64,000 nucleotides of DNA from Sphingomonas lacusdianchii (GCF_022664395.1 NZ_JAKRET010000013.1:85322-149321), one strand, 5' to 3'; numbered from the stretch's first letter, positions 47,462 to 60,934 are shown. Notes: generated by a model from the sequence alone, not told the origin. Numbers and translations: made by a program.

Positions 47462-48100
47462 ATGTCGGAAATCGCCCGCCAGGAACGCTCGCGCCGGCAA
47501 CGCCGTGCCGCGCCCGGCAGCGCGCATGACCGATCGATTGCCGTGCTGATGGTCGCGCTGCCGATCGGCATCGGCGTGCTGGCGGCGTTTCTGGTGATGG
47601 CGCCGCTGTTCATGCGCGGCGATACCAGCTTCGTGCTCGACAAGAACAAGGTCGATGTCGCGCAGGAACGGATGCGGCTGCGCGCGGCCGAATATCGCGG
47701 ACAGGATGCCAAGGGCCAGCCTTTCGTCATCGATGCCGGGTCGGCGGTGCAGAAAAGCTCGGCCGAACCGATCGTGCAGTTGCAGGAACTGGCCGCCGCC
47801 ATCCGCCTGCCCGACGGCCCCGCCCGCCTGACCGCACCCAGCGGCCGCTACGACATGCGCGACGAACAGGTCGATGTGAACGGCCCGATCCGCTTCCGCG
47901 CGGCGGACGGCTATACGCTCGACACCAACGACGCGACCGTCGACCTGAAGACCCGCCGCCTGCAAAGCGGCAGCGCGGTGACCGGCACGACGGCGATGGG
48001 CACGTTCAGCGGCGACCGGCTCGATGCCGATCTGGAGTCGCGCACCGTGCGGCTGACCGGCAATGCCCGCTTGCGTATCGACCCGGCACGCACGAAATAG
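47462..48100 (+). CDS. lptC: LPS export ABC transporter periplasmic anchor LptC
   Basis: 212 aa. A basic N terminus and one membrane helix (IAVLMVALPIGIGVLAAFLVMAPL) precede a periplasmic beta-jellyroll (FVLDKNKVDVAQERMRLRAAEYRGQDAKG ... LTAPSGRYDMRDEQVDVNGPIRF ... NDATVDLKTRRLQSGSAVTG). This is the alphaproteobacterial LptC with the typical position before lptA and lptB. It links LptBFG to the LptA bridge. Confidence 0.9.
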   Translation: MSEIARQERSRRQRRAAPGSAHDRSIAVLMVALPIGIGVLAAFLVMAPLFMRGDTSFVLDKNKVDVAQERMRLRAAEYRGQDAKGQPFVIDAGSAVQKSSAEPIVQLQELAAAIRLPDGPARLTAPSGRYDMRDEQVDVNGPIRFRAADGYTLDTNDATVDLKTRRLQSGSAVTGTTAMGTFSGDRLDADLESRTVRLTGNARLRIDPARTK

Positions 48101-48105
48101 CCGCG

Positions 48106-48651
48106 ATGATTCGCCATGCGCTCCCGGGCCTTATCGCCACCATCGGCTTCCTCGCCATTGCGAGCTCGGCTCCGGCGCAGACGCGGCACGATTCGAACGC
48201 GCCGATCGATTTCTCGGCCAACGCCATCGAATTGCAGGATCGCGCCAATCGCGCGGTGCTGACCGGCGGGGTCACCATCCGCCAGTCGACCATGACGCTG
48301 ACCGCCGACCGCGTCGTCGTCGCCTATACCGGCCAGATTACCGAAGGCGCCTCGCCCCAGGCATCGCGGATGGACGCGACCGGCAACGTCACCGTCACTC
48401 GTCCCGATCAGACCGCCAAATCGCGCTTCGCCGTCTATGACGTCAACCGCCGCGTCGTGACGATGATCGGCGGCGTGCAGTTGACGCAGGGGGCGAACAC
48501 CCTGACCGGCGGGCGGCTGTCGATCGACCTCGACACCGGCCGTGCGACGATCGACGGCTCGGGCGTCGGCACGACCCGCGCGCCCGATGGCACGGTCCAG
48601 CAGAGCGGTGGCCGCGTCACCGGTCGCTTCTCGGTACCCCGGCGCAACTAA
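48106..48651 (+). CDS. lptA: LPS transport periplasmic protein LptA
   Basis: 181 aa with signal peptide ending SSAPAQ. OstA-like repeats: APIDFSANAIELQDRANRAVLTGGVTIRQ, LTADRVVVAYTG, MDATGNVTVTRPDQTAKSRFAVYDV, GVQLTQGANTLTGGRLSIDL. It forms the periplasmic bridge carrying LPS to LptDE. It is 5 bp after lptC; lptB is separated by a 123-bp gap with its own regulatory dyad. Confidence 0.92.
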   Translation: MIRHALPGLIATIGFLAIASSAPAQTRHDSNAPIDFSANAIELQDRANRAVLTGGVTIRQSTMTLTADRVVVAYTGQITEGASPQASRMDATGNVTVTRPDQTAKSRFAVYDVNRRVVTMIGGVQLTQGANTLTGGRLSIDLDTGRATIDGSGVGTTRAPDGTVQQSGGRVTGRFSVPRRN

Positions 48652-48688
48652 TCGCACTTTCCGGGCGGGCCGGTGATCGGACCTTTGC

Positions 48689-48709
48689 TTGCATGCGTCT
48701 TTCATGCAA
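48689..48709. promoter_or_regulatory. Dyad TTGCATG-N7-CATGCAA upstream of lptB
   Basis: A perfect 7-bp inverted repeat with a 7-bp centre, overlapping a possible promoter (TTGCAT, 15 bp, TATTCC) that is shorter than ideal. It is 66 bp before the lptB ATG and suggests lptB-rpoN can be transcribed and controlled independently of lptCA. Confidence 0.4.
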
Positions 48710-48774
48710 TATTCCTGCCAATCGAACCGTCCTAACGGTACGGTAACCATTGCCATGCGATCAGGACGCTGCCG

Positions 48775-49560
48775 ATGACCGACACCACCCTGTTGTCCCG
48801 CAGCGCCGACGCTGTCCCGGTCCACGAACTGCCCTCCGACACGGGGCTGTCGGTCGTGTCGATCGCCAAATCCTATGACAAGCGGGTCGTGCTCTCCGAC
48901 GTGTCGATGTCGGTCGGGCGCGGCGAAGTCGTCGGACTGCTCGGCCCCAATGGCGCGGGCAAGACGACCAGCTTCTATTCCGCCATGGGCCTGGTGAAGC
49001 CCGATGCCGGCCGCATCCTGCTCGATGGCGAGGACATTACCGCGCTGCCCATGTATCGTCGCGCGATCCTCGGCCTCGGCTATCTGCCGCAGGAAACCTC
49101 GATCTTCCGCGGCCTGTCGGTCGAAAAGAACATCCTCGCCGTGCTCGAACTCGCCGAACCGGACAAGACGGCACGCGCCGCGCGGCTCGAACAGCTGCTC
49201 GACGAATTCGGCCTGACCCGGCTGCGCACCGCGTCGGCGATGGCGCTGTCGGGCGGCGAGCGGCGTCGCGCCGAAATCGCCCGCGCGCTTGCCGCCAATC
49301 CGACGATCATCCTGCTCGACGAACCCTTTGCCGGCATCGATCCGATCTCGATCGCCGACATTCGCGACCTGGTGATCCAGCTGAAATCGCGCGGCATCGG
49401 CGTGCTGATCACCGATCACAATGTCCGCGAGACGCTCGAAATCGTCGACCGCGCCTATATCATCTATGACGGCCGCGTGCTGTTCGCCGGATCGCCGTCC
49501 GAACTGGTCGCCGATGCCAATGTCCGCCGCCTGTATCTGGGCGAAGGGTTCGAGCTTTAA
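48775..49560 (+). CDS. lptB: LPS export ABC transporter ATP-binding protein LptB
   Basis: 261 aa. Walker A LGPNGAGKTTSFYSAMG, Q-loop YLPQETSIFRGLSV, signature LSGGERRRAEIARAL, Walker B IILLDEPFAGIDPI and the H-loop ITDHNVRETL. The YLPQE-SIFR block is specific to LptB. A 20-residue N-terminal extension precedes the core. It powers LPS extraction with LptFG. rpoN follows after 5 bp. Confidence 0.96.
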   Translation: MTDTTLLSRSADAVPVHELPSDTGLSVVSIAKSYDKRVVLSDVSMSVGRGEVVGLLGPNGAGKTTSFYSAMGLVKPDAGRILLDGEDITALPMYRRAILGLGYLPQETSIFRGLSVEKNILAVLELAEPDKTARAARLEQLLDEFGLTRLRTASAMALSGGERRRAEIARALAANPTIILLDEPFAGIDPISIADIRDLVIQLKSRGIGVLITDHNVRETLEIVDRAYIIYDGRVLFAGSPSELVADANVRRLYLGEGFEL

Positions 49561-49565
49561 CCAGA

Positions 49566-51047
49566 ATGAGCCTCGCGCCGCGCCTCGACCTGCGCCAGTC
49601 GCAATCGCTGGTGATGACGCCGCAGTTGCAGCAGGCGATCCGCCTGCTCGCGCTGTCGAATCTGGAGATCGAAGGCTTCCTCGCCGAGGAAATCGAAAAG
49701 AACCCGCTGCTCGAATCGGGCGGCAGCGACGATGATGGCTCCGCGCTCGAAGCGCCCGAACCCGCTCCTTCCGGCGAACCCGCCGGATCGGACGAACTGC
49801 TGGGCCTCGGCGCGGCGAGCGGCGAGTCGCTCGACCTCGATCTCGGCGACACCTTCCACCATGACAGCGCCGCCGATGGCGTCGGCTCGCTCGACGGCGG
49901 CCTCGGCCTCGCCGCGACCGGTGCGGGCGGCTATGAGGACGCGCCCGATCTCGACGCGCTGGCCAGCGCCGATGTGTCGCTGGTCGACCATCTGCTGCAA
50001 CAGGCCGGAGCCTGCGTGTCCGGCGCCGACCTGTTCATCGCCAGCGCGATCATCGATCAGATCGACGATTGCGGCTATCTGTCGGGATCGCTGCTCGACA
50101 TCGCCAACCGCCTCGGCGTGCCGCTCGCGCGCGTCGAATCGGTGCTGACGATCGTCCAGACCTTCGACCCGAGCGGCGTCGGCGCGCGCAGTCTCGCCGA
50201 ATGCCTTGCGATCCAGGCGCGTGAGGTCGATCGCTACGATCCGTGCATGGCGCGGCTGCTCGACCATCTCGACCTGCTCGCGCGCGGCGCACTGCCGCAA
50301 CTGCGCCGGATCTGCGAGGTCGATGAGGAAGACCTCGCCGACATGATCCGCGAATTGCGCGGATACGATCCCAAACCCGGCTGCCGATTCGGCGGCGAAC
50401 GCACCCAGTCGGTCGTCCCCGACCTGTTCGTCGCCCCCCGCGGAGATGGCTGGGCGGTCGAGATCAACGGCGCGACGCTGCCGCGCGTGCTGGTCAATCG
50501 CGGCTATTTCGCGGAACTGAGCGCGGGTGGCACCAAATCGTCCAAGGCGTGGCTGTCCGATTGCCTCGCCAGCGCCAACTGGCTGGTAAAGGCGCTCGAC
50601 CAGCGCCAGCGCACCATCCTGAAGGTCGCGACCGAGATCGTGAAGCAGCAGGAGGCGTTCTTTCGGCAGGGCGTCGCCCATCTCCGCCCACTGACGCTGG
50701 CGAAGGTCGCCGAGGCGATCGAGATGCACGAATCCACGGTCAGCCGCGTGACGTCGAACAAATATCTGTCCTGCCCGCGCGGCCTATTCGAACTGAAATT
50801 CTTCTTCACCTCCGCCATCCAATCGGCGGATGGCGGCGAGGCGGTATCGGCGCTCGCGGTCAAGGAAGCGATCCGCACCCTGATCGCCGGCGAAGACCCG
50901 AAGAAGATCCTGTCCGACGACACGCTGGTCGAATTGCTCAATGCCAAGGGCTTCGACATCGCCCGGCGGACGGTCGCCAAATATCGCGAGGCGATCGGGC
51001 TGGGGTCGTCGGTGCAGCGGCGGCGGCAAAAGGCGCTCGGCGGGTAA
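49566..51047 (+). CDS. rpoN: RNA polymerase sigma-54 factor RpoN
   Basis: 493 aa. Region I is glutamine-rich (LDLRQSQSLVMTPQLQQAIRLLALSNLEIEGFL), region II is acidic, the core-binding part follows, then the HTH segment (AEAIEMHESTVSRVTSNKYLSCPRG) and the RpoN box (ARRTVAKYREAIGL) that reads the -24 promoter element. The lptB-rpoN order is conserved in proteobacteria. It directs activator-dependent promoters, often nitrogen genes; hpf and ptsN, which frequently follow, are absent here. Confidence 0.96.
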   Translation: MSLAPRLDLRQSQSLVMTPQLQQAIRLLALSNLEIEGFLAEEIEKNPLLESGGSDDDGSALEAPEPAPSGEPAGSDELLGLGAASGESLDLDLGDTFHHDSAADGVGSLDGGLGLAATGAGGYEDAPDLDALASADVSLVDHLLQQAGACVSGADLFIASAIIDQIDDCGYLSGSLLDIANRLGVPLARVESVLTIVQTFDPSGVGARSLAECLAIQAREVDRYDPCMARLLDHLDLLARGALPQLRRICEVDEEDLADMIRELRGYDPKPGCRFGGERTQSVVPDLFVAPRGDGWAVEINGATLPRVLVNRGYFAELSAGGTKSSKAWLSDCLASANWLVKALDQRQRTILKVATEIVKQQEAFFRQGVAHLRPLTLAKVAEAIEMHESTVSRVTSNKYLSCPRGLFELKFFFTSAIQSADGGEAVSALAVKEAIRTLIAGEDPKKILSDDTLVELLNAKGFDIARRTVAKYREAIGLGSSVQRRRQKALGG

Positions 51048-51056
51048 GGCTTTCCT

Positions 51057-51120
51057 ACAGGGGGCGGCGGGTGGCAAGGTCGCGGGCGCTCTTTCGCACC
51101 GTCCATCCAGCGCCCCCTGT
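51057..51120 (+). terminator. Stem-loop after rpoN
   Basis: Perfect 10-bp arms ACAGGGGGCG (51057-51066) and CGCCCCCTGT (51111-51120). The 358-bp gap to the next gene also holds a tandem 9-mer (GTGAACTTC-GTGAACTTT at 51161-51178) and the repeat at 51220-51365, and no gene that I can support. Confidence 0.45.
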
Positions 51121-51219
51121 TACCGGGCAAGGTCACGCACGCTGCAAAACGCGTACGAGTGTGAACTTCGTGAACTTTGGCCGTCCCTGATCGGGTAAGC
51201 ACCTAAAATCCGTAAATAT

Positions 51220-51365
51220 CCGTTCGGTTCGAGCAGCTTCGAGCTTGTCGAGAAGCGTCCGTCGAGAACACGCTACCACAAGCGAACCCTAAATAGGTCG
51301 CCTCTGCGGCGCCAAGTTCTCGATACGCGCTCTCGACAAGCTCGATCGCTACTCGAACCGAACGG
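51220..51365. repeat. Intergenic inverted repeat, CCGTTCGGTTCGAG family
   Basis: The 14-bp arms CCGTTCGGTTCGAG and CTCGAACCGAACGG are perfect; inner segments AGCTTGTCGAGA and TCTCGACAAGCT pair as well. It is the best-preserved member of the family also found at 37411-37543. Confidence 0.75.
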
Positions 51366-51405
51366 GAGGGGAAGGGTAGCAAAGACAGGCGGCAGCTACC
51401 GCCCC

Positions 51406-52077
51406 CTAAACGTCCAGCTTTTCATAATCCGCCGGCGGCGGCACGCCTTCCATCCGCTCGGCCAGCAGCGGCCGGAAACTCGGCCGGCTCTTCATGCCGA
51501 CATACCAGCGCTTGGCGAGGTCGTGCGTCTTGAAATCGATCCCGCCCAGATAGTCGGCGATCGAAATCTGCGCCGCCGCCGCCAGATCGGCGAGACTCAT
51601 CGTCGCGCCGCCGATCCATTGCCGGTGATCGAGCAGGTAATCGATATAATCGAGATGCTCGACCGCCGCCTTCATCGCCTCGCGCAGCACCCGCGTATCG
51701 GGCGTCTGGCGGTGGACGATGCGCTTCTCCATCCGTTCCATCAGCAGCGGGCCGGTAATCTCGCGATAAAATTGGGTGTCGAACCACGTCACCAGCCGCC
51801 GCTGTTCGGCGCGGTCGGCGGCGCTGCCGTTCAGCATCGCCGGCTTGTCGCCCGTCTCCTCGATATATTCGCAGATCGCCATCGAATCGATCAGCCGGAT
51901 GCCCGCCTGCTCATCGATCATCACCGGCGTCTGGCCCGCGGGGTTCAGGTGCAGGAACTCGTCGCGCCGCGTCCAGGGCGATTCGCGAACCGGTTGATAA
52001 CCGATGCTCTTTTCGGCGAGCAGCAGACGGACCTTGCGCGAGAAGGGACATAACGGGAATTGCAGGAGCTGCCACAT
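51406..52077 (-). CDS. fzlA: GST-fold protein, FzlA-like
   Basis: 223 aa. Thioredoxin-like N domain (MWQLLQFPLCPFSRKVRLLLAEKSIGY, HLNPAGQTPVMIDEQ, RLIDSMAICEYIEET) and helical C domain (LVTWFDTQFYREITGPLLMERMEKR, MSLADLAAAAQISIADYLGGIDF), with the terminal PPPADYEKLDV. This pattern fits the alphaproteobacterial FtsZ-binding GST homolog FzlA, which promotes FtsZ curvature and cell constriction, rather than a detoxifying GST. The assignment is from remembered family features. Confidence 0.72.
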   Translation of the reverse strand: MWQLLQFPLCPFSRKVRLLLAEKSIGYQPVRESPWTRRDEFLHLNPAGQTPVMIDEQAGIRLIDSMAICEYIEETGDKPAMLNGSAADRAEQRRLVTWFDTQFYREITGPLLMERMEKRIVHRQTPDTRVLREAMKAAVEHLDYIDYLLDHRQWIGGATMSLADLAAAAQISIADYLGGIDFKTHDLAKRWYVGMKSRPSFRPLLAERMEGVPPPADYEKLDV

Positions 52078-52122
52078 GGCTTCGTGTTAGGCGGCACGGC
52101 TGCGGTGCGGAAGGGGATTCGT

Positions 52123-52686
52123 GTGGGATTGCTGATTGCGCTGCTGTGGCTCGGTGCCGCGATCCTGCTGGTCCGCATATCGTCCCGACCGGTGGTCCAT
52201 GCCGCCGCGATCGTCTGCGCGGGGATCGCCGCCACCACCCTGCCCGATCTCGACCTGTTGCTGCCGATCGGCCATCGCAGCGCCCTGACCCATTCGCTGC
52301 TGCCGCTCGGGCTGGCGCTGTTCGGGCGCCACTGGCGTCCGGTCATGGCCGGATTGGCGATCGGCATCGGTCTGCATCTTGCCGCCGATGCCTTTCCCAA
52401 TGCGATGCGCGGCTTCGCGACGGTCAAGCTGCCGGGCTTTGGATCGCTCGGCGTTTCCGGCTCTTATGCCTGGCTGGGCGTGCAGGCGGTGGTGGCGACC
52501 CTTGCCGGCGCGGTCCTGCTCGCAGCGGCGCTGCCGATCGGCCTTGCCCTGTCGACCGCGCTGATTCTGATACTGATCGGCGTCGCCTATCTGTTCGCCA
52601 CCGATGGCGGCTGGTGGGCGCTGACCTGCTATGCCGCATTTGGCTGGATAGCAGTCGCCCAGTCCCGGCGGCGTCGCTCGACTTGA
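52123..52686 (+). CDS. Membrane-bound metal-dependent hydrolase, YdjM/DUF457-like
   Basis: 187 aa with GTG start at 52123 (AAGGGGA upstream); the frame is open back into the divergent fzlA start. Four to five hydrophobic helices and metal-type motifs in the family order: TTLPDLDLLLPIGHRSALTHSLLPLGLAL and GIGLHLAADAFPNA. The DxD, HRSALTHS and HLAxD blocks are those of the YdjM group, whose function is poorly known. Confidence 0.78.
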   Translation: MGLLIALLWLGAAILLVRISSRPVVHAAAIVCAGIAATTLPDLDLLLPIGHRSALTHSLLPLGLALFGRHWRPVMAGLAIGIGLHLAADAFPNAMRGFATVKLPGFGSLGVSGSYAWLGVQAVVATLAGAVLLAAALPIGLALSTALILILIGVAYLFATDGGWWALTCYAAFGWIAVAQSRRRRST

Positions 52687-52776
52687 TGTAGATCAATCTA
52701 ATTGTCTAACCGTGTCCGATATCTTTCACGACGGCAGTATACGATCTGGAAACCCGTTCCGCGCTACAATAGTCTT

Positions 52777-53178
52777 ATGGAAGCGACCTTCGATATTATG
52801 GCGGACCCGGCATCGGGCATGTTGCGGATCACGGTGGGCGGGTTCTTCGCGCCCCCCGATATCGCCCGTCTCGCCGCCGCGATCGGCAACGGACTGGCCC
52901 GGCTCGAGACCCCGCCCAACCAGCATCGGACGCTGGTCGACATGCGGCATGCGGATATTCAATCGAGCGAAGCCGTCGCCGAGTTTCAGCGCATTCTCGC
53001 CGATCCGCGTAACGCGGCGTCCTGTATCGCGTTCGTGGTCGCGAAGTCGCTCGCGGCGATGCAGGTTCGCCGCGCGGCAGCAGGGCGGGTCGCCCGTTAT
53101 TTCGACACGATCGAGGCGGCCGAGGCATGGTTGCGCTCGACCGACCTCGACACGGCACCGCGACGATCGGTCGGCTGA
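52777..53178 (+). CDS. STAS/SpoIIAA-like protein
   Basis: 133 aa from ATG 52777. The pattern FDIMADPASGMLRITVGGFFAPPDIARLAAAIGNGLARL ... HRTLVDMRHADIQSSEAVAEFQRILADP ... FVVAKSLAAMQVRRAAAGRVARYFDTIEAAEAWL is that of the STAS/SEC14-like SpoIIAA family found in alphaproteobacteria. No phosphorylatable serine in the classical DSSG motif is seen. It is convergent with gltB, 18 bp apart. Ligand unknown. Confidence 0.75.
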   Translation: MEATFDIMADPASGMLRITVGGFFAPPDIARLAAAIGNGLARLETPPNQHRTLVDMRHADIQSSEAVAEFQRILADPRNAASCIAFVVAKSLAAMQVRRAAAGRVARYFDTIEAAEAWLRSTDLDTAPRRSVG

Positions 53179-53196
53179 CCGTCGCGGCGCGTTAGT

Positions 53197-57725
<4,529 letters not shown>

Positions 57726-57729
<4 letters not shown>

Positions 57730-58199
57730 GCCGCAAACCCTTTCTTGGAAAGATATGTTACGATGGCGGCAACGATCGACTGCAATCGCGTCGCTGCGTC
57801 CCAGCATTGGTTGACGCGGCGAACCTGCTCCGCCTCGTCGATCGGATATTCATGCACCAGCCGGTTGCGCAGCAGCGTCAGGTCGACCCAGTGATCGGCG
57901 TCCTCGACGAACCGGCTCTTTTCCATCCAGTTCGCGATATCGCGCCGGGTCATCGCTGCCGTGTCGAGCAGTTCCCACGTGGCGACCAGGCGGACCAGCC
58001 GCGCGATCATGTCCTGCAACTGCTCGACGCGTTTGAGCAGCGCGGTCGATGCGATCCGCTCGATCAGCGGAAGCGCCTCCAGCGCCCTGACCTCGGTCGG
58101 CAAATGCGGCGACAATAGCGGACGCAGTTCGTCGATCCCGTCTGACAGCCGCCGGCACCGCAGCAGCGTGGCGCGCAGGACTGTGTCGGTATCGCTCAT
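57726..58199 (-). CDS. hepT: HEPN-domain toxin-like protein (HepT/DUF86 type)
   Basis: 157 aa, all-helical. The HEPN catalytic and modification motif R-x4-H-x-Y is present as LLRNRLVHEYPIDE near residue 112, the site where HepT RNases cut and where MntA partners attach AMP. Upstream helices include RVEQLQDMIARLVRLVATWELL. ATG at 58199 overlaps the mntA stop and its own TGA overlaps the gltB ATG. It would be an mRNA or tRNA-cleaving ribonuclease held inactive by the adjacent nucleotidyltransferase. It sits inside the glutamate synthase operon. Confidence 0.85.
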
Positions 58200-58495
58200 G
58201 GCAATGCTACCGCCTGCGGCGCGACCATCCGGGCAAAATCGGACCAGTCGCCCGACCGCGGCGCGAAGACCACATCCACCTTCTGCTCGTCGATCCGCTC
58301 GAACAGACGGTCACGGAACCGGTCGGCCCGCGCTTCGGTCGCGAGGCTGGCGTCAACCTCGACCAACAGGTCGATATCTCCCCCGCGCAGATCGTCGCGG
58401 ACCCGGCTGCCGAACAGGCGGACGACCACATCGTCGCCGAACGCTTCTTGCGCCGCCGCCTTGATCGCCTGCACCTCGTTCGGCTTCAGCCTCAC
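58196..58495 (-). CDS. mntA: MntA-type minimal nucleotidyltransferase (antitoxin-like)
   Basis: 99 aa with GTG start at 58495. The polymerase-beta superfamily motif G-S-x9-D-x-D is visible in RLFGSRVRDDLRGGDIDLLVE and a third acidic residue in QKVDVVFAP. This is the small MNT partner of HepT, which neutralises the toxin by adding AMP to the Tyr of the HEPN motif. The GTG overlaps the gltD stop (GTGA) and the gene ends in the hepT ATG. Very short length is normal for the class. Confidence 0.85.
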   Translation of the reverse strand: MRLKPNEVQAIKAAAQEAFGDDVVVRLFGSRVRDDLRGGDIDLLVEVDASLATEARADRFRDRLFERIDEQKVDVVFAPRSGDWSDFARMVAPQAVALP

Positions 58496-59937
58496 GCCGC
58501 CTGCCTTTCCGCCTTGGCCTTCGCCTTCAGATACGTATGCATCCGCTCGGTAACGTCACGCCCGTCCCGGATCGCCCACACCACCAGCGACGCCCCACGC
58601 ACGATGTCCCCAGCCGCGAACACGCCGTCGAGCGACGTCATCATCGACTTGCCATCGACGCGCACCGTGCCCCAGCGGGTCACGCCCAGCTCCGGCGCAT
58701 CGAACAGCGTCGGCAGATCCTCGGCATCGAAGCCCAGCGCCTTCACCACCAGATCGGCGTCGAGGACGAATTCGTTGCCCGGATCGGTCTCCGGCGCGCG
58801 GCGACCCGAAGCGTCGGGCGCGCCCAACCGCATGCCGGTCGCACGGACCTGCACCACCTGTCCGTCCCGTTCGTCGAACGCAGCCGGGGCGGAGAGCCAG
58901 ACGAACTCGACGCCTTCTTCCTCGGCATTGGCGACTTCGCGCTGCGACCCGGGCATGTTGGCGCGGTCGCGGCGATAGAGGCACTTGACCGACTTCGCCC
59001 CCTGGCGGATCGCGGTGCGGACGCAGTCCATCGCGGTATCGCCACCGCCGACCACGACGACATTCTTGCCCGCCGCATTCAGCGAACCGTCGTCATAGGC
59101 GGCCACGCTGTCGCCGAAGCCGATCTTGTTCGACGTGGTCAAATAGTCGAGCGCATCGACCACCCCGCCGCTGCCAACGCCCGGTGCCTTGATCGCGCGC
59201 GGCTTGTAGACGCCGGTCGCGATCAGGATCGCGTCGTGCTTCTGCCGCAGTTCGTCGAGCTTGGCGTCGCGGCCGACCTCGAAGCCTTCGTGGAAGACGA
59301 TGCCGCCTTCCTTCAGCCGCTCGACGCGGCGCATGACTACCGGCTTTTCGAGCTTGAAGCCGGGAATGCCATAGGTCAGCAGTCCGCCCGCCCGGTCGTA
59401 GCGGTCATAGACATGGACGTCGTAGCCGAGGTTGCGCAGCCATTCCGCCGCCGCCAGTCCTGCCGGACCCGCCCCGACGATCCCCACCGACTGACCCCGC
59501 GCCGGACCGACCGCGACCGGTTCGACCCAGCCATTTTCCCACGCAGTGTCGGTGATGAACTTCTCGACCGACCCGATCGTGACCGCGCCATGCCCCGAAA
59601 ATTCGATGACGCAATTGCCCTCGCACAGCCGGTCCTGCGGACAGATGCGGCCGCAAATCTCGGGCATGGTCGAGGTGCTGTTCGACAGCTGATAGGCTTC
59701 CTGCAACCGCCCCTCGGCGGTCAGGCGCAGCCAGTCGGGAATATGATTGTGCAGCGGGCAATGGACCGAACAATAGGGGACGCCGCATTGCGAGCAGCGT
59801 CCCGCCTGATCCTCTGCGGTCGGCGGGGCATAGCGCTCCGCGATCTCCCGAAAGTCTTCCGCGCGCAGTTCCGGTTCCCGTTTGGCCGGATAGGCCTGCG
59901 GACGCGAAACGAACTTCAGCATTGCTTGATCGGCCAT
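58492..59937 (-). CDS. gltD: Glutamate synthase small subunit
   Basis: 481 aa from ATG 59937. N-terminal Fe-S cysteines (CSQCGVPYCSVHCPLHNH and CGRICPQDRLCEGNC), an FAD fold (SVGIVGAGPAGLAAAEWLRNLGY), and an NADPH fold (VVVVGGGDTAMDCVRTAIRQGA). It feeds electrons from NADPH to GltB. It is the first gene of the gltD-mntA-hepT-gltB operon. The 151-bp upstream region has a good ribosome site (GGAGGGCAT) but no convincing sigma-54 promoter. Confidence 0.97.
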   Translation of the reverse strand: MADQAMLKFVSRPQAYPAKREPELRAEDFREIAERYAPPTAEDQAGRCSQCGVPYCSVHCPLHNHIPDWLRLTAEGRLQEAYQLSNSTSTMPEICGRICPQDRLCEGNCVIEFSGHGAVTIGSVEKFITDTAWENGWVEPVAVGPARGQSVGIVGAGPAGLAAAEWLRNLGYDVHVYDRYDRAGGLLTYGIPGFKLEKPVVMRRVERLKEGGIVFHEGFEVGRDAKLDELRQKHDAILIATGVYKPRAIKAPGVGSGGVVDALDYLTTSNKIGFGDSVAAYDDGSLNAAGKNVVVVGGGDTAMDCVRTAIRQGAKSVKCLYRRDRANMPGSQREVANAEEEGVEFVWLSAPAAFDERDGQVVQVRATGMRLGAPDASGRRAPETDPGNEFVLDADLVVKALGFDAEDLPTLFDAPELGVTRWGTVRVDGKSMMTSLDGVFAAGDIVRGASLVVWAIRDGRDVTERMHTYLKAKAKAERQAA

Positions 59938-60067
59938 AATGCCCTCCGACCGTTCGGAAAGCATATTTTAACGGCGGAGTCACGCAATAAACAGCCAATA
60001 GGTAAGGATTGGTGACCTTATTGAGCGTCTTGGTCGCTACCAGTAATGACATCCATTCTTAACTAGC

Positions 60068-60090
60068 GAAAGAAGGGCCGAAACGGCCCT
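60068..60090 (-). terminator. Intrinsic terminator of uppP
   Basis: On the minus strand AGGGCCG-TTT-CGGCCCT is followed by TCTTTC. The stem begins within the uppP stop codon, so it is compact and also prevents read-through into gltD. Confidence 0.7.
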
Positions 60091-60934
60091 AACCCAGCGG
60101 CGTTATCCGTCCCTGGGAAAGCAGTACAATCAACGCACTACCCAGCAGCACACGATAAACGACGAACACCATATAGCCGCGCGTCGACACGAGCTTCAGG
60201 AAGCCGACGATCGATGCATATCCCACGACGAACGAAATCGCGGTGGCGAGCAGCGTCGGTCCCGGACCATAGGGGCCGAACTCGCCCCAGGTCTTGAGCA
60301 ATTGGTACAGTCCCGACGCCAGCACGGCCGGAATCGCCAGCAGGAACGAATAACGCGCCGCCGCCTCGCGGGTGAACCCCATGAACAGCCCGGCGGTGAT
60401 CGTCCCGCCCGATCGCGAAACACCCGGTAGCAGCGCCATCGCCTGCGCAAAGCCGAACGCGATACCGCTGCCCCAGCCCAATCGGTCGATGCCCCAGCGC
60501 CGCCGCCCGACCCGGTCGGCGATGCCGAGCAGGATGCCGAAGCCGATCAGGCTGAACGCGGTGAACCATAGATTGCGCAACGACGTCTCGATCGCGTCCT
60601 TGAACAACAACCCCAGCACGACGATCGGCAAGGTGCCGATGATGACCAGCCAGCCGATCCGGGCATTGTCGGCGTCCTGCGCCGCCTGTCGCCTGAAGAA
60701 CTGGCCGAGCCATGCCGTTGCGATCCGCCAGATATCCTTACGGAAATACAGCAGCACCGCCGCCTCGGTCCCGATCTGGATGATCGCGGTGAAGGCGGCA
60801 CCCGGATCGGTCCCCGACGGCAGGAACGCGCCGGCGATGCGCAGATGCGCGCTGGACGAGACCGGCAGGAACTCGGTCAGCCCCTGGATGATGCCGAGGA
60901 TCGCGGCTTCCAGCCACGCGGTGGCAGGGTTCAC
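60089..60934 (-). CDS. uppP: Undecaprenyl-diphosphatase UppP (BacA)
   Basis: 281 aa with GTG start at 60934 overlapping the previous stop (GTGA). Catalytic signatures: AAILGIIQGLTEFLPVSSSAHLRI and MALLPGVSRSGGTITAGLFMGFTREAAARYSFLLAIPAVL, with about eight hydrophobic helices. It recycles the lipid carrier undecaprenyl pyrophosphate for peptidoglycan and LPS synthesis and gives bacitracin resistance. Co-translated with the NDUFA9-like gene. Confidence 0.95.
   Translation of the reverse strand: MNPATAWLEAAILGIIQGLTEFLPVSSSAHLRIAGAFLPSGTDPGAAFTAIIQIGTEAAVLLYFRKDIWRIATAWLGQFFRRQAAQDADNARIGWLVIIGTLPIVVLGLLFKDAIETSLRNLWFTAFSLIGFGILLGIADRVGRRRWGIDRLGWGSGIAFGFAQAMALLPGVSRSGGTITAGLFMGFTREAAARYSFLLAIPAVLASGLYQLLKTWGEFGPYGPGPTLLATAISFVVGYASIVGFLKLVSTRGYMVFVVYRVLLGSALIVLLSQGRITPLG

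Noticed and set aside
59938..60060. Sigma-54-like promoter upstream of gltD (TTGGC...TTGCG on the minus strand)
   Set aside because: The GG and GC elements are 9 bases apart instead of 10, which abolishes sigma-54 recognition, so I do not report it.
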